From Aeromonas lacus (GTDB taxonomy: Bacteria; Pseudomonadota; Gammaproteobacteria; Enterobacterales; Aeromonadaceae), in the NCBI RefSeq assembly GCF_000764665.1, contig NZ_JRGM01000129.1, positions 1-64,000 on the forward strand: a stretch of 64,000 bases of DNA, given 5' to 3'. A program made the position numbers and the translations under genes. Below are positions 14,952-23,277 of the stretch, piece by piece. The notes beneath the pieces were generated by a model that saw only the letters and a program-made list of their open reading frames with translations, had not been told where the DNA came from and did no database searches. Position 1 is the stretch's first letter; each line of letters begins with the position of its first letter.

Positions 14952-15824
14952 ATGTTTCAAGGTTCAATCGTTGCGTTGATTACCCCGTTTCGACAGGGAA
15001 AGCTGGATGAAGAGGCGCTACTGCGTCTGGTTGAGTGGCATATCGAGCAGGGTACTCACGGCATTGTGCCGGTGGGTACCACGGGTGAGAGCCCGACCCT
15101 GACCCACGATGAGCACTGCCGGGTGGTGGAGCTGGTGGTCAAACAGGTCGCTGGCCGCATTCCGGTGATTGCCGGTGCTGGTTCCAACAACCCGGTCGAG
15201 GCGATCGAATATACCCAATATGCCGAGCGGGTCGGTGCAGATGCCACCCTGCATGTGGCCGGTTACTACAACCGCCCCAATCAGGAGGGGCTCTACCACC
15301 ACTTCAAGGCAGTGCACGACGCGACCAGCAAACCCATCATCGTCTACAACATCCCGCCGCGCGCCATCGTTGATGTGCAACCCGCGACCCTGGCCCGTTT
15401 GGCCGAACTGCCACGGATTGCCGGGGTGAAAGACGCCACTGGCGATCTGGCGCGCCCCTGGACCGAGCGCCAGCTGATCAAAAAGCCCTTTGCCTGGCTC
15501 TCCGGTGAGGATGCCACCGCTGTTGCCTACAACATCGGCGGTGGTCAGGGCTGTATCTCGGTGACCGCCAACGTGGCCCCCAAGCTGGTGGCCGAGGTGC
15601 AAAATCTGGCGCTGGCTGGCAAGTGGCAAGAAGCGCGTGAACTGCAAGACCAGCTCATTCCGCTTCATCAGGCGATGTTTGCCGAGCCGAGCCCGGCCGG
15701 TGCCAAATATGCCGCCTCTCTGCTCGGTTTCTGCAGTGAAGAGTGCCGGCTGCCGGTGATGCCACTGTCGGAAGCGACCCGCGAGCGCATTCGCAGCGCC
15801 ATGCAGCAGCTCAACCTACTGTAA
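14952..15824 (+). CDS. dapA: 4-hydroxy-tetrahydrodipicolinate synthase
   Basis: A 290-residue (beta/alpha)8 aldolase of the DapA family. It condenses pyruvate with aspartate semialdehyde, the first committed step to diaminopimelate and lysine. The Schiff-base lysine is in GVKDATGDL (about residue 161), the catalytic tyrosine in VYNIPPR (about 133) and the TTGE motif near 45. AAGGAG 7 nt before ATG 14952 sets the start; the frame is open further upstream only through the terminator hairpin. It is followed by its own terminator, so it is monocistronic behind the leader described above. Confidence 0.97.
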   Translation: MFQGSIVALITPFRQGKLDEEALLRLVEWHIEQGTHGIVPVGTTGESPTLTHDEHCRVVELVVKQVAGRIPVIAGAGSNNPVEAIEYTQYAERVGADATLHVAGYYNRPNQEGLYHHFKAVHDATSKPIIVYNIPPRAIVDVQPATLARLAELPRIAGVKDATGDLARPWTERQLIKKPFAWLSGEDATAVAYNIGGGQGCISVTANVAPKLVAEVQNLALAGKWQEARELQDQLIPLHQAMFAEPSPAGAKYAASLLGFCSEECRLPVMPLSEATRERIRSAMQQLNLL

Positions 15825-15827
15825 TGC

Positions 15828-15857
15828 AAAACGGGTGAGCCAAGGCTCACCCGTTTT
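15828..15857 (+). terminator. Terminator of dapA
   Basis: A perfect 14-bp stem, AAAACGGGTGAGCC / GGCTCACCCGTTTT, followed by GTTTTC. It is also usable by the convergent CYTH gene. Confidence 0.85.
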
Positions 15858-15880
15858 GTTTTCTATATCAGATGGGCCGC

Positions 15881-16855
15881 TCAGCGTGTGCTGTGCAGCC
15901 AGTCGGCGATAGCCAGCTGCAGTGCGACATAATCAGCAGAGAGGAAGAGGTTGCCCAGCTCGGCGGGCCATTGGCGATCAGAGACCGGCGCGGCTTGCAG
16001 ATGTGCCAGCAGGCTTGCCAGCTCTGAACTCCAAAGGGTCGGCTGCGTCAGCTCGGCCGCTCGGCGTTCAATTAGCGCAATCCCTTCACACTGGGCGGCG
16101 AATGCCTGCAGGCGAAGCGTTTCATTCTGCGGATTTTCCAGCCAGAGCTGCTCGTGATGCTGCCAGTGACTCAGGCCGGTGGCGATGGCGGTTGCCACAT
16201 CCATAGCTTCGCTGGTGGCCAGTGATTGCAGTGCCAGCGGCTTGCCGAGCCCGGCCAGTCGATAACCGCGCTGCGCCTTGGACTGCGCCCCCAAACGAAT
16301 GCCACCCAGCTGGGCGAGGCGCTGCGCCAGTGCAAACAGCACCGTGGTATCGCCCGATTTGAGCTCCAGTTCCAGCTCGTTGATCGCTGTGCGCCCCTGA
16401 CTGCCGACTATCTCCCCCTGATCCCAGGCCAGCTCGATTTCGGCACCCTCGAAGGTGATGAGCCAGTGGCGGCGCAGAAAGTCGGTACTGAATTGCGCGA
16501 CCAGCTGTTGCTGGATGCGGTCACGTTCTGTCACATCGGGCCAGATTTCTGCGGGAAAGGCGCTCAATGTCGGCAGATCGCCACCAATAGGCGCATTGTA
16601 TTCGGGTCTTGCATGCAGGCCACCCACCGCCTGGCCGCGGCATTTGATGGTCTGTTCGGCGTAGGCGTCGCAGCGGCGAATGCGCAACCCCATGTCCAGA
16701 CGACGCAGGTTGAGGGTCGGCGTGTCGAAATAGACGTTGCCGAGCTGCTGTTGTGATGATTCTTTAATCTCAAAAGAATTCAACAGGTTGGATAAATCTG
16801 CCGCAATGTCGCGGGCGACAAAAAACTTTATCTCGATCTCAGTTTGCATACTCAT
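15881..16855 (-). CDS. ygiF: CYTH-domain inorganic triphosphatase (YgiF-like)
   Basis: A 324-residue protein with the N-terminal CYTH signature ExExK (TEIEIKF, residues 5-9) and further tunnel residues (R in LGLRIRR-type positions, K in TIKCRG). YgiF of E. coli hydrolyses inorganic triphosphate and has a C-terminal CHAD domain; that protein is about 433 residues. Here only about 120 residues follow the CYTH fold, so the CHAD part is short or missing. The final residues (SADYVALQLAIADWLHSTR) look intact, so this is a lineage form rather than an obvious truncation. It converges on dapA. Confidence 0.8.
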   Translation of the reverse strand: MSMQTEIEIKFFVARDIAADLSNLLNSFEIKESSQQQLGNVYFDTPTLNLRRLDMGLRIRRCDAYAEQTIKCRGQAVGGLHARPEYNAPIGGDLPTLSAFPAEIWPDVTERDRIQQQLVAQFSTDFLRRHWLITFEGAEIELAWDQGEIVGSQGRTAINELELELKSGDTTVLFALAQRLAQLGGIRLGAQSKAQRGYRLAGLGKPLALQSLATSEAMDVATAIATGLSHWQHHEQLWLENPQNETLRLQAFAAQCEGIALIERRAAELTQPTLWSSELASLLAHLQAAPVSDRQWPAELGNLFLSADYVALQLAIADWLHSTR

Positions 16856-17018
16856 TCCGGGCTGGCAGGCAACTTTGGGGGGCAGGAATCGGGTCGCGGG
16901 GATATAATGCCCGCGAAACGACTAGATTAATTCGCGGTTTAATTGAGGGCGCAGTTCGGTTAACATGCGCGCCTCATAAAATCGTATCGAGTGTTTTTTC
17001 ACCGACACAGGTTTGGCC

Positions 17019-17699
17019 ATGCCAGTAAATACTATTTTGGGGCTTTTTGCCAAGTCCCCCATCAAGCCGCTGCAGAAGCATATCGTCAAGGTTCACCAAT
17101 GCTCCCAGCAGCTGGTTCCCTTCTTTGATGCCGTTGCTGAAGACCGTTGGGAAGATGCCGAGAAGATCCGGCAGCAGATCTCCCAGCTGGAAAAAGAGGC
17201 GGATATCCTCAAGCGTGAAATTCGTCTGAAACTGCCCCGCGGTCTGTTCCTGCCGGTTGCACGCACCGACCTGCTGGAGCTGTTGACCCAGCAAGACAAG
17301 ATTGCCAACCGTGCCAAGGATATCTCCGGCCGCATGCTTGGCCGTCGCATGGAGTTCCCTTCCGAAATGCGGGAAGGCTTCATGGCTTACCTAAAACGTT
17401 GTATTGATGCGACCGCTCAGGCCGAGAAAGCGATCGGGGAGCTCGACGAGCTGCTCGAGACCGGCTTCAAAGGACGGGAAGTGGAAATGGTTGCCGAGAT
17501 GATCCACCAGCTGGATCTGATCGAGGACGATACAGACACCATGCAGATCGGTCTGCGCCAACAGCTGCAAGCGGTTGAGCAGAACTACAACCCGATCGAC
17601 GTGATGTTCCTCTACAAGATCCTCGAATGGGTAGGTGACCTGGCTGATCAGGCCGAGCGCGTTGGCGCCCGTCTTGAGCTGATGCTGGCTCGTTCGTAA
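17019..17699 (+). CDS. DUF47/TIGR00153 PhoU-like protein
   Basis: A 226-residue all-helical PhoU-like protein starting MPVNTILGLFAKSPIKPLQKHI. Members of DUF47 are found next to Pit phosphate transporters, and this one is 25 bp upstream of pit. It is thought to regulate or assist low-affinity phosphate (or metal-phosphate) transport. ATG 17019 is preferred to the in-frame TTG at 17013 because ACAGG precedes it. It is the first gene of a two-gene operon. Confidence 0.9.
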   Translation: MPVNTILGLFAKSPIKPLQKHIVKVHQCSQQLVPFFDAVAEDRWEDAEKIRQQISQLEKEADILKREIRLKLPRGLFLPVARTDLLELLTQQDKIANRAKDISGRMLGRRMEFPSEMREGFMAYLKRCIDATAQAEKAIGELDELLETGFKGREVEMVAEMIHQLDLIEDDTDTMQIGLRQQLQAVEQNYNPIDVMFLYKILEWVGDLADQAERVGARLELMLARS

Positions 17700-17724
17700 T
17701 CGACTGACTGGGTAAACACTATCA

Positions 17725-18990
17725 ATGGACATTATTGCGAATTACGGCACCACTCTGGTGCTCGTGGCGGCCTTGTTCGGCTTTTTGATGGCCTGGGGCA
17801 TTGGCGCGAATGACGTAGCCAACGCCATGGGCACATCGGTCGGTACCAAATCCCTGACCATTCGTCAGGCGATTATCATCGCCATGATCTTCGAATTTGC
17901 CGGTGCCTATCTGGCCGGTGGTGAAGTAACCGCCACCATCCGTAGCGGTATCATCGACAGCAATGCCTTTGCCGATAGCCCGGATCTGCTGGTGCTCGGC
18001 ATGATCGCTTCCCTGCTGGCTGCCGGTGCCTGGTTGATCCTCGCCTCCTACTTCGGCTGGCCTGTCTCCACCACTCACTCCATCATCGGCGCCATCGTCG
18101 GTTTCGCCGTGGTGAGCATTGGCCCGGAAGCGGTACAGTGGAACAAGTTTGGCGGCATCGTTGGCTCCTGGGTCATCACCCCGGCCATCTCCGGTGTCAT
18201 CGCCTACTTCATGTTCATCAGCGTGCAGAAGCTTATCTTCAACACCGATGATCCCCTGAACAACGCCAAGCGCTACGTCCCCTTCTACATGTTCCTGACC
18301 TCGCTGGTGATTTGTTTGGTGACCATCAAGAAGGGTCTGACTCACGTTGGTTTGCACCTGACCGATGGTGAAGGCGTCATGCTCTCCGTGGCCATTTCCA
18401 TCGCCGTAGCGTTTGCCGGCTGGATCTATATCCGCGGTCAGAAGTACAACCCGCAGGATGACAGCAAGATGCACTTCGCCAACGTGGAGAAGGTATTCGG
18501 CATCCTGATGGTGATCACCGCCTGTGCCATGGCCTTTGCCCACGGCTCCAACGACGTCGCCAATGCCATCGGCCCGCTCTCTGCCGTTGCGTCCATCGTT
18601 GCTTCCGGCGGCGAGATTGCCAGCAAGGCCTCCATTGCCTGGTGGATCCTCCCCCTTGGCGGTATCGGTATCGTGATCGGTCTGGCCACCATGGGCGAGA
18701 AGGTGATGGCGACTGTCGGCACCGGCATCACTCACCTGACCCCGAGCCGTGGTTTCGCCGCCCAGCTGGCCACTGCCGCTACCGTGGTGATCGCCTCCGG
18801 TACCGGTCTGCCCATCTCCACCACCCAGACTCTGGTGGGTGCTGTCATGGGCGTGGGTCTGGCGCGCGGTATCGCGGCGCTGAACCTGGGTGTGCTGCGC
18901 AACATCGTGGTCTCCTGGGTCATCACCCTGCCGGCAGGCGCCATTCTGGCCATCGGTATCTTCTACGTGCTGCAGGCCTGCTTCTCCTAA
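17725..18990 (+). CDS. pit: PiT-family inorganic phosphate transporter
   Basis: A 421-residue membrane protein with the duplicated PiT signature GANDVANAMGTSVG (N-terminal half) and GSNDVANAIGPLSA (C-terminal half). It imports phosphate, as metal-phosphate/H+ symport in E. coli PitA or Na+-coupled in some relatives. About 10 membrane segments, with a large loop after residue 160. It is co-transcribed with the DUF47 gene and closed by a strong terminator. Confidence 0.93.
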   Translation: MDIIANYGTTLVLVAALFGFLMAWGIGANDVANAMGTSVGTKSLTIRQAIIIAMIFEFAGAYLAGGEVTATIRSGIIDSNAFADSPDLLVLGMIASLLAAGAWLILASYFGWPVSTTHSIIGAIVGFAVVSIGPEAVQWNKFGGIVGSWVITPAISGVIAYFMFISVQKLIFNTDDPLNNAKRYVPFYMFLTSLVICLVTIKKGLTHVGLHLTDGEGVMLSVAISIAVAFAGWIYIRGQKYNPQDDSKMHFANVEKVFGILMVITACAMAFAHGSNDVANAIGPLSAVASIVASGGEIASKASIAWWILPLGGIGIVIGLATMGEKVMATVGTGITHLTPSRGFAAQLATAATVVIASGTGLPISTTQTLVGAVMGVGLARGIAALNLGVLRNIVVSWVITLPAGAILAIGIFYVLQACFS

Positions 18991-19006
18991 GAGAAACTGC
19001 GCCAGC

Positions 19007-19038
19007 AAAAAGCCCGAGTCACTGACTCGGGCTTTTTT
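19007..19038 (+). terminator. Bidirectional terminator between pit and metL
   Basis: A perfect stem, AAAAAGCCCGAGTC / GACTCGGGCTTTTT, in the convergent intergenic region, with T-runs on both strands. Confidence 0.9.
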
Positions 19039-19058
19039 ATTGTCGCTATTTCCTGCGC

Positions 19059-21518
19059 TTAGAGCGACGCGCAGATCTGCCACAGATCGTACTGGATAGC
19101 GGCGGCCGTCACTTCCCGACCCGCTCCCGGCCCCTGAATCACCAGCGGGTTGGTGCGGTAGCTGTCGCTCTCGATGGCGAAGATGTTGTCGCACGGCAAG
19201 AGGTTGGCAAACGGGTGGTGCGGCTCCAGCGCCTCCAGCCCGACTCGTGCCTTGCCGTCATGCTCGAAGCGAGCCACGTAGCGCAGCACCTTGCCGAGGC
19301 GCCGGGCTCCCTCGAAGGCGGTTTGGATCGGGCCATCCAGCTCTTTCAGTCTGTCCATGAACTGATCTGCGGTTACTTTGCGCAGCGAGACGGGCACCAG
19401 ATTCTCCAACTCGATATCGGCGGAGTCGAGCTCGAAGCCCGCCTCCCGCGCCAGAATAAGCAGCTTGCGACGCACATCCTGACCGGAGAGATCCTCGCGG
19501 GGATCCGGTTCGGTCAGGCCGTGCTGCCATGCCTCATCCACCAGCTCGGAGAAGGGGCGGCTGCCGTCGTACTGCTGGAACAGCCAGGAGAGGGTGCCGG
19601 AGAAGATGCCGGAGACCCCCTGAATGCGGTCGCCGCTCTGGCGCAGCATCTGGATGCTGGACTGAATTGGCAACCCGGCGCCCACGGTGGCGTTGTAGCG
19701 CCACTGCACCTGATGGTCACGGCAGGTCTGCTTGATGCGCTGGTAAAACTCGCTGTCGGCTGCGCCGGCAAACTTGTTGGCAGCGATGATGTGAATGCCG
19801 AGCTGGGCGAAGTCGGGGTAGTAGCGGCTCACCGTTTCGCTGGCGGTCAAATCGATGGCGATCAGGGTGTCGAAGCTGTGTTGTTCCAGCTGTGCCAGCA
19901 GTTCGGGCCAGATTAGCGCTTTGGGGGCAAAGTTGTCCTGTACTTTGAGCGGATCCAGCCCCTCTTCATCGAGCAGGCCCCCTTCCGAGCTGAACACCCC
20001 GTAGAGGGTGATCGCCAGATTGAGTTCATGTTCGAGCCGTGCCTTTTCGCGGGCATAGAGGCTCAGCCAATGGCCGCCGATATTGCCCTTGCCGAACACT
20101 ACCAGACCGACCCGATTCGGGCGGCTGAACAGGGCGCTGTGCATGGCGATGAGCAGGGGTTCCAGCACCACCTGACGCAGCACCGCCACCAGACTCAGGC
20201 CATCTCTGGCCACCTGGACGAACTCCAGCGGCTGATCCGCCAGCAGCTGGTAGAAGCGGTGACACTGCTCGGCGTTGTCAGTTACCCCGGCACCTACCAG
20301 CGCTACCAGACTGTATCCCTCCTTCTGAATGAGGCCGGTGAAGCTCCCTTGCAGCTGGAAGTCGCGCAGCAGCTCGAAAGCCCCCTGTGCCACTTCGAGG
20401 GTATAGGCGAGGCGTAGCACCCGGCGATCCGGCTGGCGCTGCAGGGTGAGTGGGTTGAGGCGGTGACGGGCCAGATGGGCCTCGATGGTGGCCACCGTCT
20501 GCTCATAGTTGGTCTGCGACAGCACCTTCAGCTCGATGAGAGCGATCTGATCCACCGAGGAGACGATGCGGGCACCGCCGGAGCGGGGGGCGCGGCGCAG
20601 GATATGGGTGCAGCCCTCATCCGGGTTGTAGCTGCAGCGCAGGGTGAGGCGCTGGCGGCTGTCGGCTACCGGTTGCAGGGTGCGCGAGTGCAATACCGAG
20701 GAGCCGAGGCGGGCCAGCTCGTTGGCTTCGGCAAGGCTCAGGCGCTCCAGCAGGCGTGCCTCCTTGACCCGGCGGGGGTCGGCGCTGTAGACCCCGGCCA
20801 CGTCGCTCCAGATGGTGGTGGATTCGCCGTCCGCCAGCAGCGCCAACAGGCTGGCGCTGTAGTCGGAGCCATTGCGACCGAGCAGCAGGGAGCGGCCTTC
20901 CATGTCCGCGGCAATAAAGCCGGTCACTACGATACGACCGGCATGCTCCGCCAGTCGCGCCTTGAGCAGCTCACTGGAGAGCGCAGTATCCACCTTGACC
21001 AGAGCGCCATCCTCGGCGCGAAGGAAGCTGCGGGCATCCAGCCAGATAGCCTTGTCGCCGCGGCTGGTAAGCAGGGCTGCCAGCAGGCGAGCCGACCACA
21101 CCTCGCCAAAAGCGAGCAGGCCGTTACGGGCGAAGCGGTCAAACTGCCCCTCCAGGGTCTTGGCGATGAGCTGCATGTCGTCGGCCAGCTGCTTGCTCAG
21201 ATCAAGCTGCAGTTCACCTTCCAGCAGGCCGTCGATCAGCCCCTGCTGATAGGCGTGGAGAGCGGATATGGCTTCACCGGCGGCCTCATCACCCGCTTCG
21301 GCCAGCTCCACCAGCTGGATCAGCCTGTTGGTGGTCTTGCCGGCAGCGGAGACCACGATCAGTTCATCCCCGCCCACCTGTTGTTCGACGATGCTGGCGA
21401 CCCGGCGATAACAGACTGGATCCGCCAGACTGCTGCCACCAAATTTGTGGACGTGACGTCGCTTCAAGCCAGTTTCTGTTGCCACCGCGATATCTCCTTG
21501 TAGATGCTGCTGTTCCAT
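19059..21518 (-). CDS. metL: Bifunctional aspartate kinase II / homoserine dehydrogenase II
   Basis: 819 residues. The N-terminal aspartokinase (KFGGSSLAD near residue 25) phosphorylates aspartate; the C-terminal homoserine dehydrogenase (NAD(P) loop VVFGKGNIGGHW near 470) makes homoserine. The pair with metB and the adjacent metJ identify it as the methionine-branch isozyme rather than ThrA. Its ATG overlaps the metB stop (TAATG), a translational-coupling arrangement. The order metB-metL matches E. coli. Repression by MetJ is expected through the operator upstream of metB. Confidence 0.95.
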   Translation of the reverse strand: MEQQHLQGDIAVATETGLKRRHVHKFGGSSLADPVCYRRVASIVEQQVGGDELIVVSAAGKTTNRLIQLVELAEAGDEAAGEAISALHAYQQGLIDGLLEGELQLDLSKQLADDMQLIAKTLEGQFDRFARNGLLAFGEVWSARLLAALLTSRGDKAIWLDARSFLRAEDGALVKVDTALSSELLKARLAEHAGRIVVTGFIAADMEGRSLLLGRNGSDYSASLLALLADGESTTIWSDVAGVYSADPRRVKEARLLERLSLAEANELARLGSSVLHSRTLQPVADSRQRLTLRCSYNPDEGCTHILRRAPRSGGARIVSSVDQIALIELKVLSQTNYEQTVATIEAHLARHRLNPLTLQRQPDRRVLRLAYTLEVAQGAFELLRDFQLQGSFTGLIQKEGYSLVALVGAGVTDNAEQCHRFYQLLADQPLEFVQVARDGLSLVAVLRQVVLEPLLIAMHSALFSRPNRVGLVVFGKGNIGGHWLSLYAREKARLEHELNLAITLYGVFSSEGGLLDEEGLDPLKVQDNFAPKALIWPELLAQLEQHSFDTLIAIDLTASETVSRYYPDFAQLGIHIIAANKFAGAADSEFYQRIKQTCRDHQVQWRYNATVGAGLPIQSSIQMLRQSGDRIQGVSGIFSGTLSWLFQQYDGSRPFSELVDEAWQHGLTEPDPREDLSGQDVRRKLLILAREAGFELDSADIELENLVPVSLRKVTADQFMDRLKELDGPIQTAFEGARRLGKVLRYVARFEHDGKARVGLEALEPHHPFANLLPCDNIFAIESDSYRTNPLVIQGPGAGREVTAAAIQYDLWQICASL

Positions 21519-22690
21519 TACTTCGCTACCTGTTCTGCCTGCTGCGCCAGTTCGAAAGCTTGGGCCAGATCGGCCACCAGATCTTCACCGTGTTCAATAC
21601 CGACCGACAGGCGCAGCAGCTGGGCACTGATGCCTGCTGCCTGTTGCGCCGCCGGGGTCATGGCCCTGTGAGTCATGCTGGCCGGATGGGCCACCAGACT
21701 CTCCACTCCACCGAGGGACTCGGCCACCGAGAAGAGGGTGAGGGCCGCGAGGAAGGCACGAATGCCCGCCTCGCTGCAATCGAGTTCAAAACTTAGCATG
21801 GCGCCGAAGCCGGACTGTTGACGGCGCGCAATATCGTGGCCCGGATGGCTCGGCAGGCTGGGGTGATAGATGCGTTTCACCAGCGGCTCATGTTGCAGGA
21901 AGGCGAGGATGCGATCGGTATTCTCCTGATGGGTACGCAATCTGGGAGCCAGAGTGCGCAGGCCGCGCAGGGTGAGGTAGGAGTCGAACGCCCCGGAAGT
22001 GAGCCCCAGACAGTTGGCCCACCACACCAGCGACTCGGCCAGTGCGGCCTCCTTGGCAATCGCCACTCCGCCCACCACGTCGGAGTGACCGTTGATGTAC
22101 TTGGTGGTGGAGTGCACCACCACATCGGCACCAAGCGCCAGCGGCTGTTGCAGCAGGGGGGAGAGGAAGGTGTTGTCCACCACCACCTGCGCGCCTGCCT
22201 CGTGGGCGGCGCTGGCGATGGCGCTGATATCCACCACCCGCAGCAGCGGGTTGGAGGGGGTCTCGACCCATACCAGCGCAGGCTTCTGGGCCAGCGCGGC
22301 GGCCAGAGCGGCCTCATCCCCCTGATCGACAAACTGCACCCGGTAGTGGCCCTTGGCCGCCAGATACTCGAACAGGCGCCAGGTGCCGCCGTAGCAGTCG
22401 TGAGGGGCGATCAGCAGATCCCCCGCTTTGAGCAGGGCGGTGGTGACCAGATGGATAGCCCCCATGCCGGTGCCGGTGACCACTGCACCGGCGCCCCCTT
22501 CCAGTGCCGCCAGCGCGTCCGCCAGATTGGTACGGGTTGGGTTGCCGGAGCGGGCATAATCGTATTGACGGGGCTCGCCAAAGTCGGCAAAGGTGTAGTT
22601 GCTGGAGAGGTAGATAGGCGGCACCACGGCACCGTGTTGCTGGTCTGTCTCAATCCCGGTGCGAACCGCCAGGGTGGCCTTGTGGGTCAT
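21518..22690 (-). CDS. metB: Cystathionine gamma-synthase
   Basis: A 390-residue Cys/Met-metabolism PLP enzyme. It joins O-succinylhomoserine (or the acetyl ester) with cysteine to give cystathionine. The PLP lysine lies in SATKYINGHSDV-type sequence (here STTKYINGHSDVVGG). AAGGAGAG before ATG 22690 sets the start; the open frame continues upstream but overlaps the promoter and operator. It is the first gene of metBL, divergent from metJ. Confidence 0.95.
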   Translation of the reverse strand: MTHKATLAVRTGIETDQQHGAVVPPIYLSSNYTFADFGEPRQYDYARSGNPTRTNLADALAALEGGAGAVVTGTGMGAIHLVTTALLKAGDLLIAPHDCYGGTWRLFEYLAAKGHYRVQFVDQGDEAALAAALAQKPALVWVETPSNPLLRVVDISAIASAAHEAGAQVVVDNTFLSPLLQQPLALGADVVVHSTTKYINGHSDVVGGVAIAKEAALAESLVWWANCLGLTSGAFDSYLTLRGLRTLAPRLRTHQENTDRILAFLQHEPLVKRIYHPSLPSHPGHDIARRQQSGFGAMLSFELDCSEAGIRAFLAALTLFSVAESLGGVESLVAHPASMTHRAMTPAAQQAAGISAQLLRLSVGIEHGEDLVADLAQAFELAQQAEQVAK

Positions 22691-22823
22691 ATTTCTCTCC
22701 TTGAACTGTCTCTGGGCGATGGCCGCTCTTCCTGCCACGCTGCTTTTGCCACACGCAATCGTGCCAATGCTGGCATCATGATGAACCACACTACGCCAGC
22801 TTAAAAAGGCCGTCAACACTTCC

Positions 22824-22831
22824 AGACGTCT
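22824..22831. promoter_or_regulatory. MetJ operator (met box)
   Basis: AGACGTCT is the exact 8-bp met-box consensus, in the 222-bp metB-metJ intergenic region. MetJ normally needs two or more tandem boxes. The adjoining octamer AAATGGCT at 22832-22839 is only a loose match, so the second site is weak. Confidence 0.75.
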
Positions 22832-22912
22832 AAATGGCTTTGCTGTTGGATTGCCATTAATTTCCTTAAGGGTTAAAATCCGCGCTCACGGCTAAATGAG
22901 AACAGGTGAGTC

Positions 22913-23236
22913 ATGGGAACAGAGTGGAACGGCGACTACGTCAGCCCCTACGCGGAACACGGTAAGAAGAGCGAACAGGTCAAGAAGATTACCGTCTCGA
23001 TCCCGCTCAAGGTGTTGAAAGTGTTGACCGATGAGCGCACCCGCCGTCAGGTGAACAACCTGCGTCATGCGACCAACAGCGAGCTGCTCTGTGAAGCCTT
23101 CCTGCACGCTTTCACCGGCCAGCCGCTCCCTTGCGACGAAGACTTGCGCAAGGATCATCCGGACAGCGTCCCTGCCGAAGCGCGCGCCATCATGGAAGCG
23201 CTGGGCAAAGAGATCGAAGATTTCGACAAGGAATAA
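22913..23236 (+). CDS. metJ: Methionine repressor MetJ
   Basis: A 107-residue ribbon-helix-helix repressor that binds S-adenosylmethionine as corepressor. The DNA-contacting beta-strand [15 protein letters not shown] and the helix [20 protein letters not shown] are intact. It starts [19 protein letters not shown]. It is divergent from metBL across the met box. A strong hairpin follows its stop. Confidence 0.97.
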   Translation: MGTEWNGDYVSPYAEHGKKSEQVKKITVSIPLKVLKVLTDERTRRQVNNLRHATNSELLCEAFLHAFTGQPLPCDEDLRKDHPDSVPAEARAIMEALGKEIEDFDKE

Positions 23237-23240
23237 CACC

Positions 23241-23268
23241 CAATGACGCGGCCCTGGCCGCGTCATTG
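23241..23268 (+). terminator. Perfect hairpin after metJ
   Basis: A 13-bp perfect inverted repeat, CAATGACGCGGCC / GGCCGCGTCATTG, with only CT between the arms. It starts 5 bp after the metJ stop and ends 9 bp before the AraC gene. There is no T-run, so it may slow transcription or protect the metJ mRNA 3' end rather than terminate. Confidence 0.5.
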
Positions 23269-23277
23269 CTATCTGCC

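Noticed and set aside
17722-19194. 490-codon ORF opposite pit
   Set aside because: An antisense shadow of a PiT transporter; low-complexity D, G and H composition.
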